Shown here: positions 7,934 through 15,252 of the stretch, piece by piece
Position numbering within the stretch: position 1 is the first letter of the stretch
How the letters are laid out: the number at the start of each line of letters is the position of its first letter
Origin: Paenibacillus artemisiicola
GTDB lineage: Bacteria; Bacillota; Bacilli; Paenibacillales; Paenibacillaceae
DNA length: 64,000 nt
Direction: 5' to 3'
Assembly (NCBI RefSeq): GCF_017652985.1
Contig: NZ_JAGGDJ010000029.1
Coordinates: 1 to 64,000 of the forward strand
The notes under the pieces: generated by a model
The model's database searches: none
What the model was told of the DNA's origin: nothing
Seen by the model: the letters and a program-made list of their open reading frames with translations, nothing else
Program-made: the position numbers and the translations under genes

Positions 7934-8116
7934 ATGTCCGGATTCGTCGGAGGTGCCCATAATCATATCGGAATCATTCTGGTTCTGTTCATTCTGCTTG
8001 TTATCATCATTGCAGGTGCGTGCGCAGGTATCGGCGGCGTTGGAACTGGCTGCGGCTACCCAGGCTACGGCCCAGTCGCTGGCGTAGCTGCCGCGCCGTA
8101 CGGCAAAGGCTATTAA
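7934..8116 (+). CDS. YjcZ-like small sporulation-associated membrane protein
   Basis: A 60-residue protein with an N-terminal 'MSGFVGGAHNH', one strong transmembrane helix (about residues 12-31, 'IGIILVLFILLVIIIAGACA') and a glycine-, proline- and tyrosine-rich tail. This matches the YjcZ/YhdX type of tiny proteins found in spores of Bacillus and Paenibacillus. The start is set by AGGAGG at 7918-7923. The tail is longer than in typical YjcZ proteins (about 25-50 residues). A hairpin follows the gene. A sporulation-type promoter candidate is just upstream, which supports the assignment. Confidence 0.75.
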   Translation: MSGFVGGAHNHIGIILVLFILLVIIIAGACAGIGGVGTGCGYPGYGPVAGVAAAPYGKGY

Positions 8117-8173
8117 TGTCCGATCGCCGGCGGCCGCACACCCGCAGCCGACCGGGCGGAGATGCTAAGCTTC

Positions 8174-8205
8174 GCGAAAGGCCCATCCCCGGATGGGCCT
8201 TTCGC
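8174..8205 (+). terminator. hairpin terminator of the YjcZ-like gene
   Basis: A perfect 15-bp stem (8174-8188 with 8191-8205) lies 58 bases after the stop codon. The following T content is low. Confidence 0.6.
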
Positions 8206-8273
8206 CCGTTTCGGGGCAATCGCGCCGAGCCGCTTGTCGTCATTTTCGCAGGCAATCAAGCGCCGGGCGCAGC

Positions 8274-8305
8274 AAAAAACCGCTCCTTGACGGAGCGGTT
8301 TTTTT
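8274..8305. terminator. bidirectional rho-independent terminator
   Basis: A 7-bp GC stem (8280-8286 with 8292-8298) is flanked by six A on the left and seven T on the right. It can end both the plus-strand YjcZ-like transcript and the minus-strand GAPDH transcript (stop at 8402). Confidence 0.85.
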
Positions 8306-8401
8306 GTCGCATGCCGATAAGCGCGCTGCGCCGACGCCGATGCGGCAGCGGCGATCGAACGGACCGGGACGCCGGTACCGGAAGGCTTCCGCCCCCGCGG
8401 C

Positions 8402-9406
8402 TTAGCGGTCCGCCGCGGCCAGATGCGCCGCGACTTCCGCGAGGCGCGTCGCGAAGCCCCACTCGTTGTCGTACCACGCGGCGACGGACAGCAGCTCGCC
8501 TTCCACGTGCGTGAGCGGCAGGTCGATGATCGACGTGTGCGGATCGCCGACGATGCGCGAGGACGCCCATTGGCCTTCGAGCACGTCCAGCACGCCCTTC
8601 AGGTCGCCTTCCCGGGAAGCGCGGCGGAACATGTCGTTCACTTCCTGCACCGTGACCTTCTTCTCCGTGATCAGGTTCAGCTCGGCGATGCTGCCCGTGC
8701 GGGTCGGGATGCGGTACGCCTTGCCCGTGATCTGCAGGTCCGGCCAGATGAACTTGAGCGCCTTGGCCGCGCCGGACGAGGACGGAATGATGTTCTCGGC
8801 GGCCGCCCAGGAGTCGCGGCGGTCGCGCATCGGCTGGTCTGTGAGGGATTGCGTGTTCGTATAGGAATGGACCGTGGAGAACAGTCCGAATTTGATGCCG
8901 TAGTTTTCTTTGACGAGCTTGACGACGGCGGCCAGGGCGTTGGTCGTGCAGCTGGCCATGCTGATGATTTTGTGCTTGTCGGGATCGAAGCTGTCCAGGT
9001 TGATGCCCTTCAGCAGAACGGCGTCGCAATCGTCGAGCGATTTGCTCGGCCCGCTGATGAGCACGCGTTTCGCGCCGCGGTCGAGATGCACCTGCGCCAC
9101 GGAACGGACGACGGCTCTGCCCGTGCAGTCGACGACCAGGTCGACGCCGAGCTCTTTCCAGTTCGGCACTTCCTGCGAGGCGTTGATGTAACGGATCTCG
9201 CGCCCGCCGATGATCATCGCGCCCTCTTGGGAAGCGACGTCTTCATGCCAGCGCTTATAGTTGGAATCCACCTCGAACAAGGCTGCCAGCGTGTCCTCGT
9301 CCTTGATGTCCGACACCGAAACCGGTACGAAAAGCTTGTCCTGCAGCGCCACCTTAAGCAGCGTTCTGCCGATGCGGCCGAAGCCGAAAATCGCGATATT
9401 GCCCAT
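8402..9406 (-). CDS. glyceraldehyde-3-phosphate dehydrogenase family protein (divergent)
   Basis: A 334-residue protein with the full GAPDH architecture: an N-terminal Rossmann domain ('IAIFGFGRIGRTLLKVAL'), the catalytic cysteine in 'ASCTTN' (about residue 152), the catalytic His in 'STVHSYTN', and the anion-binding segment 'NIIPSSSGAAKAL'. The sequence departs from housekeeping enzymes at usually constant places: 'SDIKDEDTLAALFEVDSNYKRW' replaces the usual NDLTD..YDS region, and 'HSYTNTQSLTD' replaces HAYTNDQ. It may therefore be a second GAPDH for gluconeogenesis or another phospho-aldehyde. It stands alone, not with pgk/tpi. GGAGG lies 9 bases before the start. Confidence 0.85.
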   Translation of the reverse strand: MGNIAIFGFGRIGRTLLKVALQDKLFVPVSVSDIKDEDTLAALFEVDSNYKRWHEDVASQEGAMIIGGREIRYINASQEVPNWKELGVDLVVDCTGRAVVRSVAQVHLDRGAKRVLISGPSKSLDDCDAVLLKGINLDSFDPDKHKIISMASCTTNALAAVVKLVKENYGIKFGLFSTVHSYTNTQSLTDQPMRDRRDSWAAAENIIPSSSGAAKALKFIWPDLQITGKAYRIPTRTGSIAELNLITEKKVTVQEVNDMFRRASREGDLKGVLDVLEGQWASSRIVGDPHTSIIDLPLTHVEGELLSVAAWYDNEWGFATRLAEVAAHLAAADR

Positions 9407-9503
9407 CCTTCTCTACCTCCATGCTGTAATGGTAACCGACGCGTATAGTGTACGATACTTTCGGGGGCGAGTCCAATCGGACGGAGGTCCCGGCGCCGCC
9501 GGC

Positions 9504-10352
9504 TCAGCTAAGTTTTTGTAAATGCGCCAAGCCGGCTGCCGCGTCGCGCTCCTCCAGCCCGTGCATGACGACCGGCCCGTCGAAGCCGGCCGTCCGCAGC
9601 AGCCGGAAGTACGAGGCGAAGTCGAGGTCGCCCCGGCCGACCGCCCTGAACGGCGACCCGGCGCCATCCGCCGCGGCGCGGGCGTTCATGGCGCGAACGT
9701 CCTTGGCGTGCGCCAGCGCGATGTCGCCGCCGAGCAGCTCCGCCGCCTCCTCGAGGATGCCGTCCCAGCTCGCGCGTTCGCGGCCGACGACGAGGTTCGC
9801 GGCGTCGAACACGATCCGCAGCCGCGGCGAGCCCATCGCGTCCAGCACCCGGCGCGCGGCGCGCGCGTCGTTCGCCACGTTCGCGGCTTCCGGCTCGAGC
9901 GCGAGCGCGACGCCGCGCCGTTCGGCGACGTCGAGCGCCCGCTCCATGCACGCGAGCAGGTCGCGCCATGCCTCGGCGCTGCCGTTATCCCGATGCGGCG
10001 CCCACATGTCGTCCGGGTTTCGGCTGCCCGAGCCGAGCGTGACGATTCCGATGCCCATACCGGCGCACATCGCGGCGAGATGGTCCAGCCGGCGCAAGCC
10101 TTCCGCACGGACGGCGGGATCGGGATGCGCCATGTTGAACGTCCCCGAGACGGCCTCGAGCCGAATGCCCCGGACGTCCGCTTCCCGCTTCACCGCGGCG
10201 GCGACGTCCGCGTCGGCCCGCTCCGGCATCGACGCCATGCCCGCGCAGGCCATGTTGAACTGCGCGCTCGCGAAGCCGTGCGCCCGGACGGCGTCCAGCA
10301 CGCCCGCGAGCGAATCGCGCCGGAACGTCTTGGCGAAGATGCCGATTCTCAT
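9504..10352 (-). CDS. sugar phosphate isomerase/epimerase (xylose isomerase-like TIM barrel)
   Basis: A 282-residue TIM-barrel protein of the AP-endonuclease-2/xylose isomerase-like superfamily. Conserved metal ligands appear as Glu in 'LALEPEAAN' (about residue 153), Asp in 'RIVFDAANL', His in 'LAHAKD' and a C-terminal 'MHGLEER'. Members isomerise, epimerise or dehydrate sugars. Its ATG overlaps the last 4 bases of the upstream GH32-like gene, which indicates translational coupling and a shared pathway, probably processing the sugar released by that enzyme. The exact reaction cannot be told. Confidence 0.75.
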   Translation of the reverse strand: MRIGIFAKTFRRDSLAGVLDAVRAHGFASAQFNMACAGMASMPERADADVAAAVKREADVRGIRLEAVSGTFNMAHPDPAVRAEGLRRLDHLAAMCAGMGIGIVTLGSGSRNPDDMWAPHRDNGSAEAWRDLLACMERALDVAERRGVALALEPEAANVANDARAARRVLDAMGSPRLRIVFDAANLVVGRERASWDGILEEAAELLGGDIALAHAKDVRAMNARAAADGAGSPFRAVGRGDLDFASYFRLLRTAGFDGPVVMHGLEERDAAAGLAHLQKLS

Positions 10353-12193
10353 CGATGCGCGCTTCCGAGCGGCCGGACGGCGACCCCGGAGAACGCCGCT
10401 TCGCCGAACTGCGCGAATAGCCGCAGATGGCCGGTCCCCCCGCCGGTGCGGGCGATCAGCGTCCGGTCGCCGCCGATGCAGAGATCGATCCAGCCGCGCT
10501 TCACGACGGCCTCGACGGCGAACGTGCCGGCCAGACCGTCCACCGCGTAGATCGACGACGCTTCGTCCTCCTGCAGCGAGCGCGCCCGGATGCGGTGGAC
10601 GCCGGCTTTGCGCGCGGAGGGCTCGATGCGGACGTCGAAGCCTTCCGCGAAATCCGCCGCCCCCGACACGGAGAAGCCTGCGTACATCGGGAGATGCCGG
10701 GCGGTTACGTCGAACGTCAGCACGTACTCTTCCGGAACCGCGCCGAGATCCCGCGAGACGAAGCCGTTCGGGTTCGTCAGGACGTTATCGCCGAAGTCGA
10801 GCGGCTCGCCCGCCGCCTCCCGCAGCTCCGGCACGAACGCGAAGCCCAAGGTGCCGTCCTCCCGCTGCGTCAGCTCGCGGAAGACGAGCTCGCCGGCATA
10901 GCGGTCCGGCGAGGACAGGAAGCCCGCGGCGATGCGGCGTCCCCCCGGGAACGGCGCGGTCTTCGGCACGCGCCACTGCACGCAGTCGAACGCGTCCGCC
11001 TCCGGCCGCAGCCATGGCCCTTCCAAGCTCCGCGCATACCGGTATCGGGCCAAGCCGTCGTTGCTGAAAATCAAGTAATGCCAGCCGTTCCACTCGAAGC
11101 AGTCGGAGCATTCCGGCTCGTCATGGTAACCGGGCATGAGGAAGGGAGCGGTCTCCTCCCAATCGGTCAGGTTGTCCGAGACCAGATGCGCAAGGCAACC
11201 TTCCGGCCGGCCGTCGCCGGCGAGGCTGGTCGTAACCAGCATATGGTAGCGTCCCCCGCCGTCCTCGAACACATGCGGATCGCGGACGGAAGCGAGCGTA
11301 TAGCGGTCCGGCAGCGCAATGCGCGCATCGCTCTTCCCGAAACGGACGCCGTCCGCGCTCACCGCGTACGTCAAGCGGGCGGGAGAGCCGTCGACCGCGC
11401 GCACGGCGTAGAAGGCGTAGTACGTCCCGTCCTTGCGAAACACCGAGCCGGTGCAGATCGAGCCTTCGTCTTCCCCGGTGATGCCGACCGCGATCGGGTG
11501 ATGCGTCCACGCGCGAAAATCCTTCGTCGACACTTGCCCCCATTGGTGCGCGCCCAGCCCCCACTTGCTGCCGTGGCCGCGGCGGTCGTACAGGTAGTAC
11601 AGCCGGAACGTCTCGCCGTCGAAGAACGGCATGCAGTCGCCGACGCCCGTGTTGAAGCCCTGCGGCCGCCAATATTGGAGCGTATCCGGTTCCGCGCCCA
11701 AGTAGCGGACGGCAAGCGCCTCGCCGGCCGGCTCCGGCGCGACCGCCTCCCGCCATAGCGACAGTCCGGCGCCGACGCCGGCGCGTACGAACGCCCCGTC
11801 AAAATCGACCGTCCCCATCGGCCAGTCCTCGTCCGCGAGCACGCCGTCCACGTACAGCCGCGCCGCATAGCCCGCGTACTGCAGCAGGATCGCGTGCGCG
11901 CCGTCCCCGATCCGCGCCAGCGGGATCGCGAGCGCGATCGGCGCCTCCCGCGCGTCCGTGCGCACCTCGGCGACGAGCCGCGCTTCGCCCGCGGCTTCCG
12001 GGCCGTCGGCATAAATGCGCACGGCGGCGCCGGCGCCGGCCGGTTCGATGGCCGCCAGCACGCCCTGCGGCCGGCCCTCCGTCACGAGGCCGAGCGAAAA
12101 TTGCCGCGCGCGGCCCCAGTCGAGCCGCCGCGGCGGCTCGCTGCCGCCGAGCGTCAGCTCGGGCGGCTGCTGCGATTGCTTGATCACGTTCAT
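10349..12193 (-). CDS. GH32-like (beta-fructosidase fold) glycoside hydrolase
   Basis: A 614-residue protein. An N-terminal beta-sandwich-like part (about residues 1-150, possibly a LamG-type domain) is followed by a five-bladed propeller of the GH32/GH43 superfamily. Candidate acid residues are the Asp in 'GDCMPFFDG', the Asp of 'SVRDPHVF' (the RDP motif) and the Glu of 'DEPECSDCF' (the EC motif). The canonical NDPN of GH32 is replaced, so substrate preference for fructans is uncertain. A C-terminal beta-sandwich follows. There is no signal peptide, so it should act in the cytoplasm. I use ATG 12191-12193; a GTG four codons upstream overlaps the GGAG site. It overlaps the following isomerase gene by 4 bases. 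Confidence 0.7.
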   Translation of the reverse strand: MNVIKQSQQPPELTLGGSEPPRRLDWGRARQFSLGLVTEGRPQGVLAAIEPAGAGAAVRIYADGPEAAGEARLVAEVRTDAREAPIALAIPLARIGDGAHAILLQYAGYAARLYVDGVLADEDWPMGTVDFDGAFVRAGVGAGLSLWREAVAPEPAGEALAVRYLGAEPDTLQYWRPQGFNTGVGDCMPFFDGETFRLYYLYDRRGHGSKWGLGAHQWGQVSTKDFRAWTHHPIAVGITGEDEGSICTGSVFRKDGTYYAFYAVRAVDGSPARLTYAVSADGVRFGKSDARIALPDRYTLASVRDPHVFEDGGGRYHMLVTTSLAGDGRPEGCLAHLVSDNLTDWEETAPFLMPGYHDEPECSDCFEWNGWHYLIFSNDGLARYRYARSLEGPWLRPEADAFDCVQWRVPKTAPFPGGRRIAAGFLSSPDRYAGELVFRELTQREDGTLGFAFVPELREAAGEPLDFGDNVLTNPNGFVSRDLGAVPEEYVLTFDVTARHLPMYAGFSVSGAADFAEGFDVRIEPSARKAGVHRIRARSLQEDEASSIYAVDGLAGTFAVEAVVKRGWIDLCIGGDRTLIARTGGGTGHLRLFAQFGEAAFSGVAVRPLGSAHR

Positions 12194-12260
12194 GATGACG
12201 AACACTCCGTTTCATCGGTTAATGGACGCGTCCTTCGGCATCCGGCCGGCTTCGCGTCTG

Positions 12261-12370
12261 CTTTGCTTTTGCCCCGCGACAGCTTTGCCGCGCTTGTCAT
12301 GTACTTTGCGTGCCCCGCGGCCGCTTGCCGCGCTTGTCATGTGCTTTGCCCTGCGGACGCTTGCCGCGCA
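12261..12370. repeat. imperfect direct repeats of about 40 bp, three copies
   Basis: Three decreasing copies (12261-12303, 12304-12343, 12344-12370) share CTTTGC, a CCCCGCG-like core and CTTGCCGCGC followed in two copies by TTGTCATGT. They lie in a 517-base stretch (12194-12710) between the MetF-like and GH32-like genes in which I see no gene. Open frames across it look random and have no ribosome binding sites. Confidence 0.7.
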
Positions 12371-12710
12371 TCCCTTCCGCGCGTCGCATCCGCATGCCGC
12401 TTCTCTCCGCCTGCGTTGCGTCCGCTTTCGCCCTGCTGCCTTGCGCCTGCTCATCGCGCCGCGGCGCGCTCCGTTTAGCATTCGGCGCGGAGCCGTCCCT
12501 TCCTGCCCGCGAAGGCGTTTTCCTTCTTCGGCCCCATGCCGAAGAGGCCGCCGCCCGCGAAGGGACGGCAGCCTGCAAGCATTCGAACGCGCGGACGGAC
12601 GGAGAAGCCTTTACGAACGGGTAGAAGCGCAGCCGGGCCGCTTGCGCCCCGCGCGGCACGCCAGCCCCGCCCGGCGCAGCCGCGCCGGAACATCAGCCGG
12701 AGCCCCCGCC

Positions 12711-13652
12711 TTATCTCGCGAGCGCCGACGGCATTTTCGCCCGGATCATCGCCTGGATGTCCCGGACGAGCTGGATGGACGCGTCGATCTCCACTTTCCG
12801 CGTCGAGACGCTCTCCACGCTGCAGCCGAGCGGCATGCCCTTCTCGAGGCCGAAATCGAAAATCTCCTCGAAAATGCCGTGCAGCAGCGTCACGGATTTG
12901 TCGAGCACGTCGTGCGAGTGGTTCAGCTCGTTTTCCAGCCATTTCGGGATGCTGATGCCGAGCCATTTCATGAACGCCAGCGTCTTGGCGGAGCCGCACG
13001 GCGCCAGGTTGATCAGGATCGGCGCCATCTCGAGCTCCTGCTCCTGGCAGTAGTAGTAATAGTCCGAGAGGAAGTTCTTCGTCGCTTCCACGTTGTACGT
13101 CGCCTGCGAGACGAAGAAGCCGCAGCCGCTCCGGACCTTGCTCGCGATGCGCAGATGCTCGTCGTTCTTCTTCAGGTGCCGCTCCGGAATGACGACGCCG
13201 CCGAAGGTCAGGTTCGGATTGAGCGTCCGGCTCATGTCGTAGGCGTCCGGCAGCCGAAGCGTCACTTCCTGCCGGCTTGACGACGCGCCCACGAACACGG
13301 CGAACCGGTCTTCGTCCGGATCCGCCCGCAGCCACCGCGCCAATTGCGCTTCCGAATCTTGGCCCACGCAGCGGTAAATGATTTTCGGCACGTCGACCCC
13401 GCTTAAATACGTCTCGCTGTACGCCGTGGGATCGATCGTCTTCAAGTAGGGAAACGGCCGGTCCGCCTCGATCCGGTCGCTCTCCTCCTGCACGTCGTAC
13501 AGAATCAAGCCGTCGATGCCGAGGCCCTCCAGCCGCTCGGCCTGCTTGCGCGCGATCTCGGCGATTTTGTCCGGCTCGTGCGATTCCTTCGGCGGCGTCA
13601 TGCCGTAGGTGACGATGCCCGGCGTTTTACGGGCGATTTTATCTCTGAGCAT
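12711..13652 (-). CDS. methylenetetrahydrofolate reductase (MetF)-like protein
   Basis: A 313-residue TIM-barrel protein similar to 5,10-methylenetetrahydrofolate reductases. The N-terminus 'GIVTYGMTPPKESHEPDKIAEIA' matches the MetF beta-1 strand and catalytic region, and 'SGCGFFVSQATYNVEATKNFLSDY' matches the MetF QPFF/F-region where flavin and folate bind. The family makes 5-methyl-tetrahydrofolate for methionine synthesis or runs in reverse in C1 oxidation. It diverges from housekeeping MetF, so it may be a paralogue with another substrate. ATG 13652 is chosen with AAGG upstream; a GTG three codons earlier is nearer that site. It is monocistronic. Confidence 0.65.
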   Translation of the reverse strand: MLRDKIARKTPGIVTYGMTPPKESHEPDKIAEIARKQAERLEGLGIDGLILYDVQEESDRIEADRPFPYLKTIDPTAYSETYLSGVDVPKIIYRCVGQDSEAQLARWLRADPDEDRFAVFVGASSSRQEVTLRLPDAYDMSRTLNPNLTFGGVVIPERHLKKNDEHLRIASKVRSGCGFFVSQATYNVEATKNFLSDYYYYCQEQELEMAPILINLAPCGSAKTLAFMKWLGISIPKWLENELNHSHDVLDKSVTLLHGIFEEIFDFGLEKGMPLGCSVESVSTRKVEIDASIQLVRDIQAMIRAKMPSALAR

Positions 13653-13831
13653 GGGCTTCACATCCTTGGTCGGTCGTTGTTCTCGCGCTGTACGATAGTC
13701 TATTCGGCTCTCGCAATCTATGAAACCGGCGGTACGTCTACCTTCATTATTTCTTCGCGGATGCTTCCTATTCCTACGCCGGCGCGAAATTTCCGGAAAT
13801 TGGCCGGGCCGGCGGCGGTTGCGGGAACGCG

Positions 13832-13855
13832 AAAAAACCGCTCTTTCGAGCGGTT
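13832..13855 (-). terminator. rho-independent terminator of the tnrA-like/tatC operon
   Basis: A stem of 8 bp including AA/TT ends (13836-13843 with 13848-13855) is followed by T residues on the minus strand (A run 13832-13837). It lies 31 bases beyond the tatC stop codon. Confidence 0.8.
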
Positions 13856-13885
13856 CGGGAGCTTGCCGGCGAGACGCGCGCGAGC

Positions 13886-14638
13886 CTAAGCGCCGGAAGC
13901 TTCGGCCAGCGCCGCGCCGCGCCGCCTGCCGTAGACGGCGCGCGAGAGCAGCACGCTGATCTCGTACAGCAGCACGAGCGGCACGAACACCATCAGGTGG
14001 GAGATCAGCTCCGGCGGGGAGATGAGGCTCGCGACGACGACGAGGATCAGGTACGCGTAACGCCGCATTTTATGGAGCGCCTTCGGGGTCAGGACGCCGA
14101 TCTTCGTCAGGAACATGACGACGACGGGCAGCTCGAAGGCGATCGCGAGCGGGATGACGATGTTGAACATGAAGCCGAAATACTGCGCCACGCCGTACGT
14201 CTCGACGAGTTCCATGCTGCGCGTGATCCGCGACGTGAACGCGTAGCTCATCGGGAACACGACGAGGTAGCCGAAGGCGATCCCGATCAGGAAGCAGAGC
14301 GCGCTGTAGGGCACGTAGCGCAGCGCCGCCGCGCGTTCCGCGGGATGCAGCCCTTTCTTCACGAAGCCCCACAGCTGGTACAGGATGAACGGCAGCGACA
14401 CCAGCAGCGCGAACGCCAGCGCGATCGTCATGTACATGCGGATGCCGTCCCAAGGCGAGAACACGTTCCACGTCATCTCCGAGCCCGGCGGCACGCTCTT
14501 CAGATAGCGCAGCACTTTCGGGGATACGTACAGGCCGCCGCCGAGCGAAAGCAGAACGACGGCGAGAATGCGCCAGATGCGCGTCCGCAGCTCGGACAGA
14601 TGGCCGAGGATCGACATCGTTTCTTCGCTGATCTTCAT
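13886..14638 (-). CDS. tatC: Sec-independent protein translocase subunit TatC
   Basis: A 250-residue membrane protein with six predicted helices. It shows the TatC hallmarks: N-terminal 'ILGHLSELRTRIWRIL' (the conserved HLxELRxR motif that contacts twin-arginine signals), 'FSPWDGIRMYMTIALAFALLVSLPFILYQLWGFVKKGLHPAER' (the FxPxE/E-type loop and WxF region) and 'FELPVVVMFLTKIGVLTP'. TatC is the receptor of the twin-arginine translocase, which exports folded proteins. Its ATG overlaps the stop of the upstream TnrA-like gene by 4 bases. Divergently encoded nearby are a Tat substrate and TatA, so this looks like a dedicated translocase comparable to TatCd of B. subtilis. Confidence 0.95.
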   Translation of the reverse strand: MKISEETMSILGHLSELRTRIWRILAVVLLSLGGGLYVSPKVLRYLKSVPPGSEMTWNVFSPWDGIRMYMTIALAFALLVSLPFILYQLWGFVKKGLHPAERAAALRYVPYSALCFLIGIAFGYLVVFPMSYAFTSRITRSMELVETYGVAQYFGFMFNIVIPLAIAFELPVVVMFLTKIGVLTPKALHKMRRYAYLILVVVASLISPPELISHLMVFVPLVLLYEISVLLSRAVYGRRRGAALAEASGA

Positions 14639-14865
14639 TCGCCGCACGCCCTTCCGCCCTTGCGCAGCTCGAACGTGTGAAAGCCGTCCCGGAGCTTGCT
14701 GTTGATTTCCTTCAGCCGTTCCACGTCGTCGAAGGAATACTTGCGCGCGCCGCCCTTCGTCCGGACGGGAAATACCAACTCCCGTTCCTCGTAATACCGG
14801 ATTTGCCTTTCCGTCAAGCCGGTCAAGCCGCACACGATCCCGATGCTCATTACCTTGTCCTGCAT
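14635..14865 (-). CDS. short TnrA/GlnR-like MerR-family nitrogen regulator
   Basis: A 76-residue MerR-type DNA-binding domain. Residues 4-60 ('KVMSIGIVCGLTGLTERQIR', then YYEERELVFP and RKYSFDDVERL) closely match B. subtilis TnrA over its winged helix. TnrA is about 110 residues and GlnR about 135. Here the C-terminal part, which in those proteins binds feedback-inhibited glutamine synthetase or GlnK, is missing: the protein ends after 'FELRKGGRACGE'. The frame is open upstream, but ATG 14863-14865 is chosen because GGGGAGG lies 8 bases before it and because the longer form would run through the TnrA box at 14931. The stop overlaps the tatC start. It is probably a DNA-binding regulator of this locus with altered or lost nitrogen sensing. 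Confidence 0.85.
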   Translation of the reverse strand: MQDKVMSIGIVCGLTGLTERQIRYYEERELVFPVRTKGGARKYSFDDVERLKEINSKLRDGFHTFELRKGGRACGE

Positions 14866-14930
14866 CTCCAACGCCTCCCCTAAACGCGTGTAGTAGTCGG
14901 ACGCCGGGCGAGTGACCCGGGCAAGAGGGA

Positions 14931-14947
14931 TGTTAGAAAACCTTACA
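14931..14947. promoter_or_regulatory. TnrA/GlnR box 1
   Basis: TGTTAGAAAACCTTACA matches the 17-bp consensus TGTnAn7TnACA at every defined position. It lies 66 bases upstream of the TnrA-like start codon on the minus strand, and so may control that gene and tatC. Confidence 0.85.
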
Positions 14948-15157
14948 ATTCCCTTCTTGGCACGAATGATAACAGCAGCCTCATCCGAATTCAATGGGAC
15001 TGAATGCCCGGTAGAAGATGGCGAAATGTCGATTTCGGACGTATCGGATCGGCGGAGTTGGCGTTTTTTACGTTCATTTCCGTACATTTGTTGGGAAAAA
15101 CTGCCTAGTTATTCGTCATTGATCGAATAATTTTATTGTATATATAAATTTTATTTA

Positions 15158-15174
15158 TGTCAGACTTTCTCACA
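15158..15174. promoter_or_regulatory. TnrA/GlnR box 2
   Basis: TGTCAGACTTTCTCACA again matches TGTnAn7TnACA perfectly. It lies upstream of the oxidase gene. Its centre (15166) is about 51 bases before the start point predicted from the -10 box below, which is the position from which TnrA is known to activate in B. subtilis. Confidence 0.85.
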
Positions 15175-15179
15175 AAATA

Positions 15180-15210
15180 TTGGCTTTGCCGAAAAAAACC
15201 GTGTTACAGT
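15180..15210 (+). promoter_or_regulatory. candidate promoter of the oxidase-Rid-tatA operon
   Basis: A weak -35 (TTGGCT, 15180-15185) and an extended -10 (TG at 15202-15203, TACAGT at 15205-15210) are separated by 19 bases. Poor -35 spacing is typical of activator-dependent promoters and fits TnrA-type activation from box 2. The predicted start is near 15217, 36 bases before the ATG. Confidence 0.5.
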
Positions 15211-15252
15211 GCTCGCAGAACGAACCGACGATCCCTCAAAGGAGCTGAGCAC

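Noticed and set aside
12215..12710. Short frames in the gap between the MetF-like and GH32-like genes
   Set aside because: Several overlap one another on both strands, all are Arg/Ala/Cys-rich and none has a ribosome binding site.
14866..15087. An N-terminal extension of the TnrA-like protein (150 residues in total)
   Set aside because: It would cover TnrA box 1, has no similarity to MerR proteins and lacks a ribosome binding site, while ATG 14865 has GGGGAGG.
15157..15252. Earlier ATG for the oxidase, adding 32 residues
   Set aside because: It would place the start inside TnrA box 2 and the promoter, has no ribosome binding site and would bury the Tat signal.
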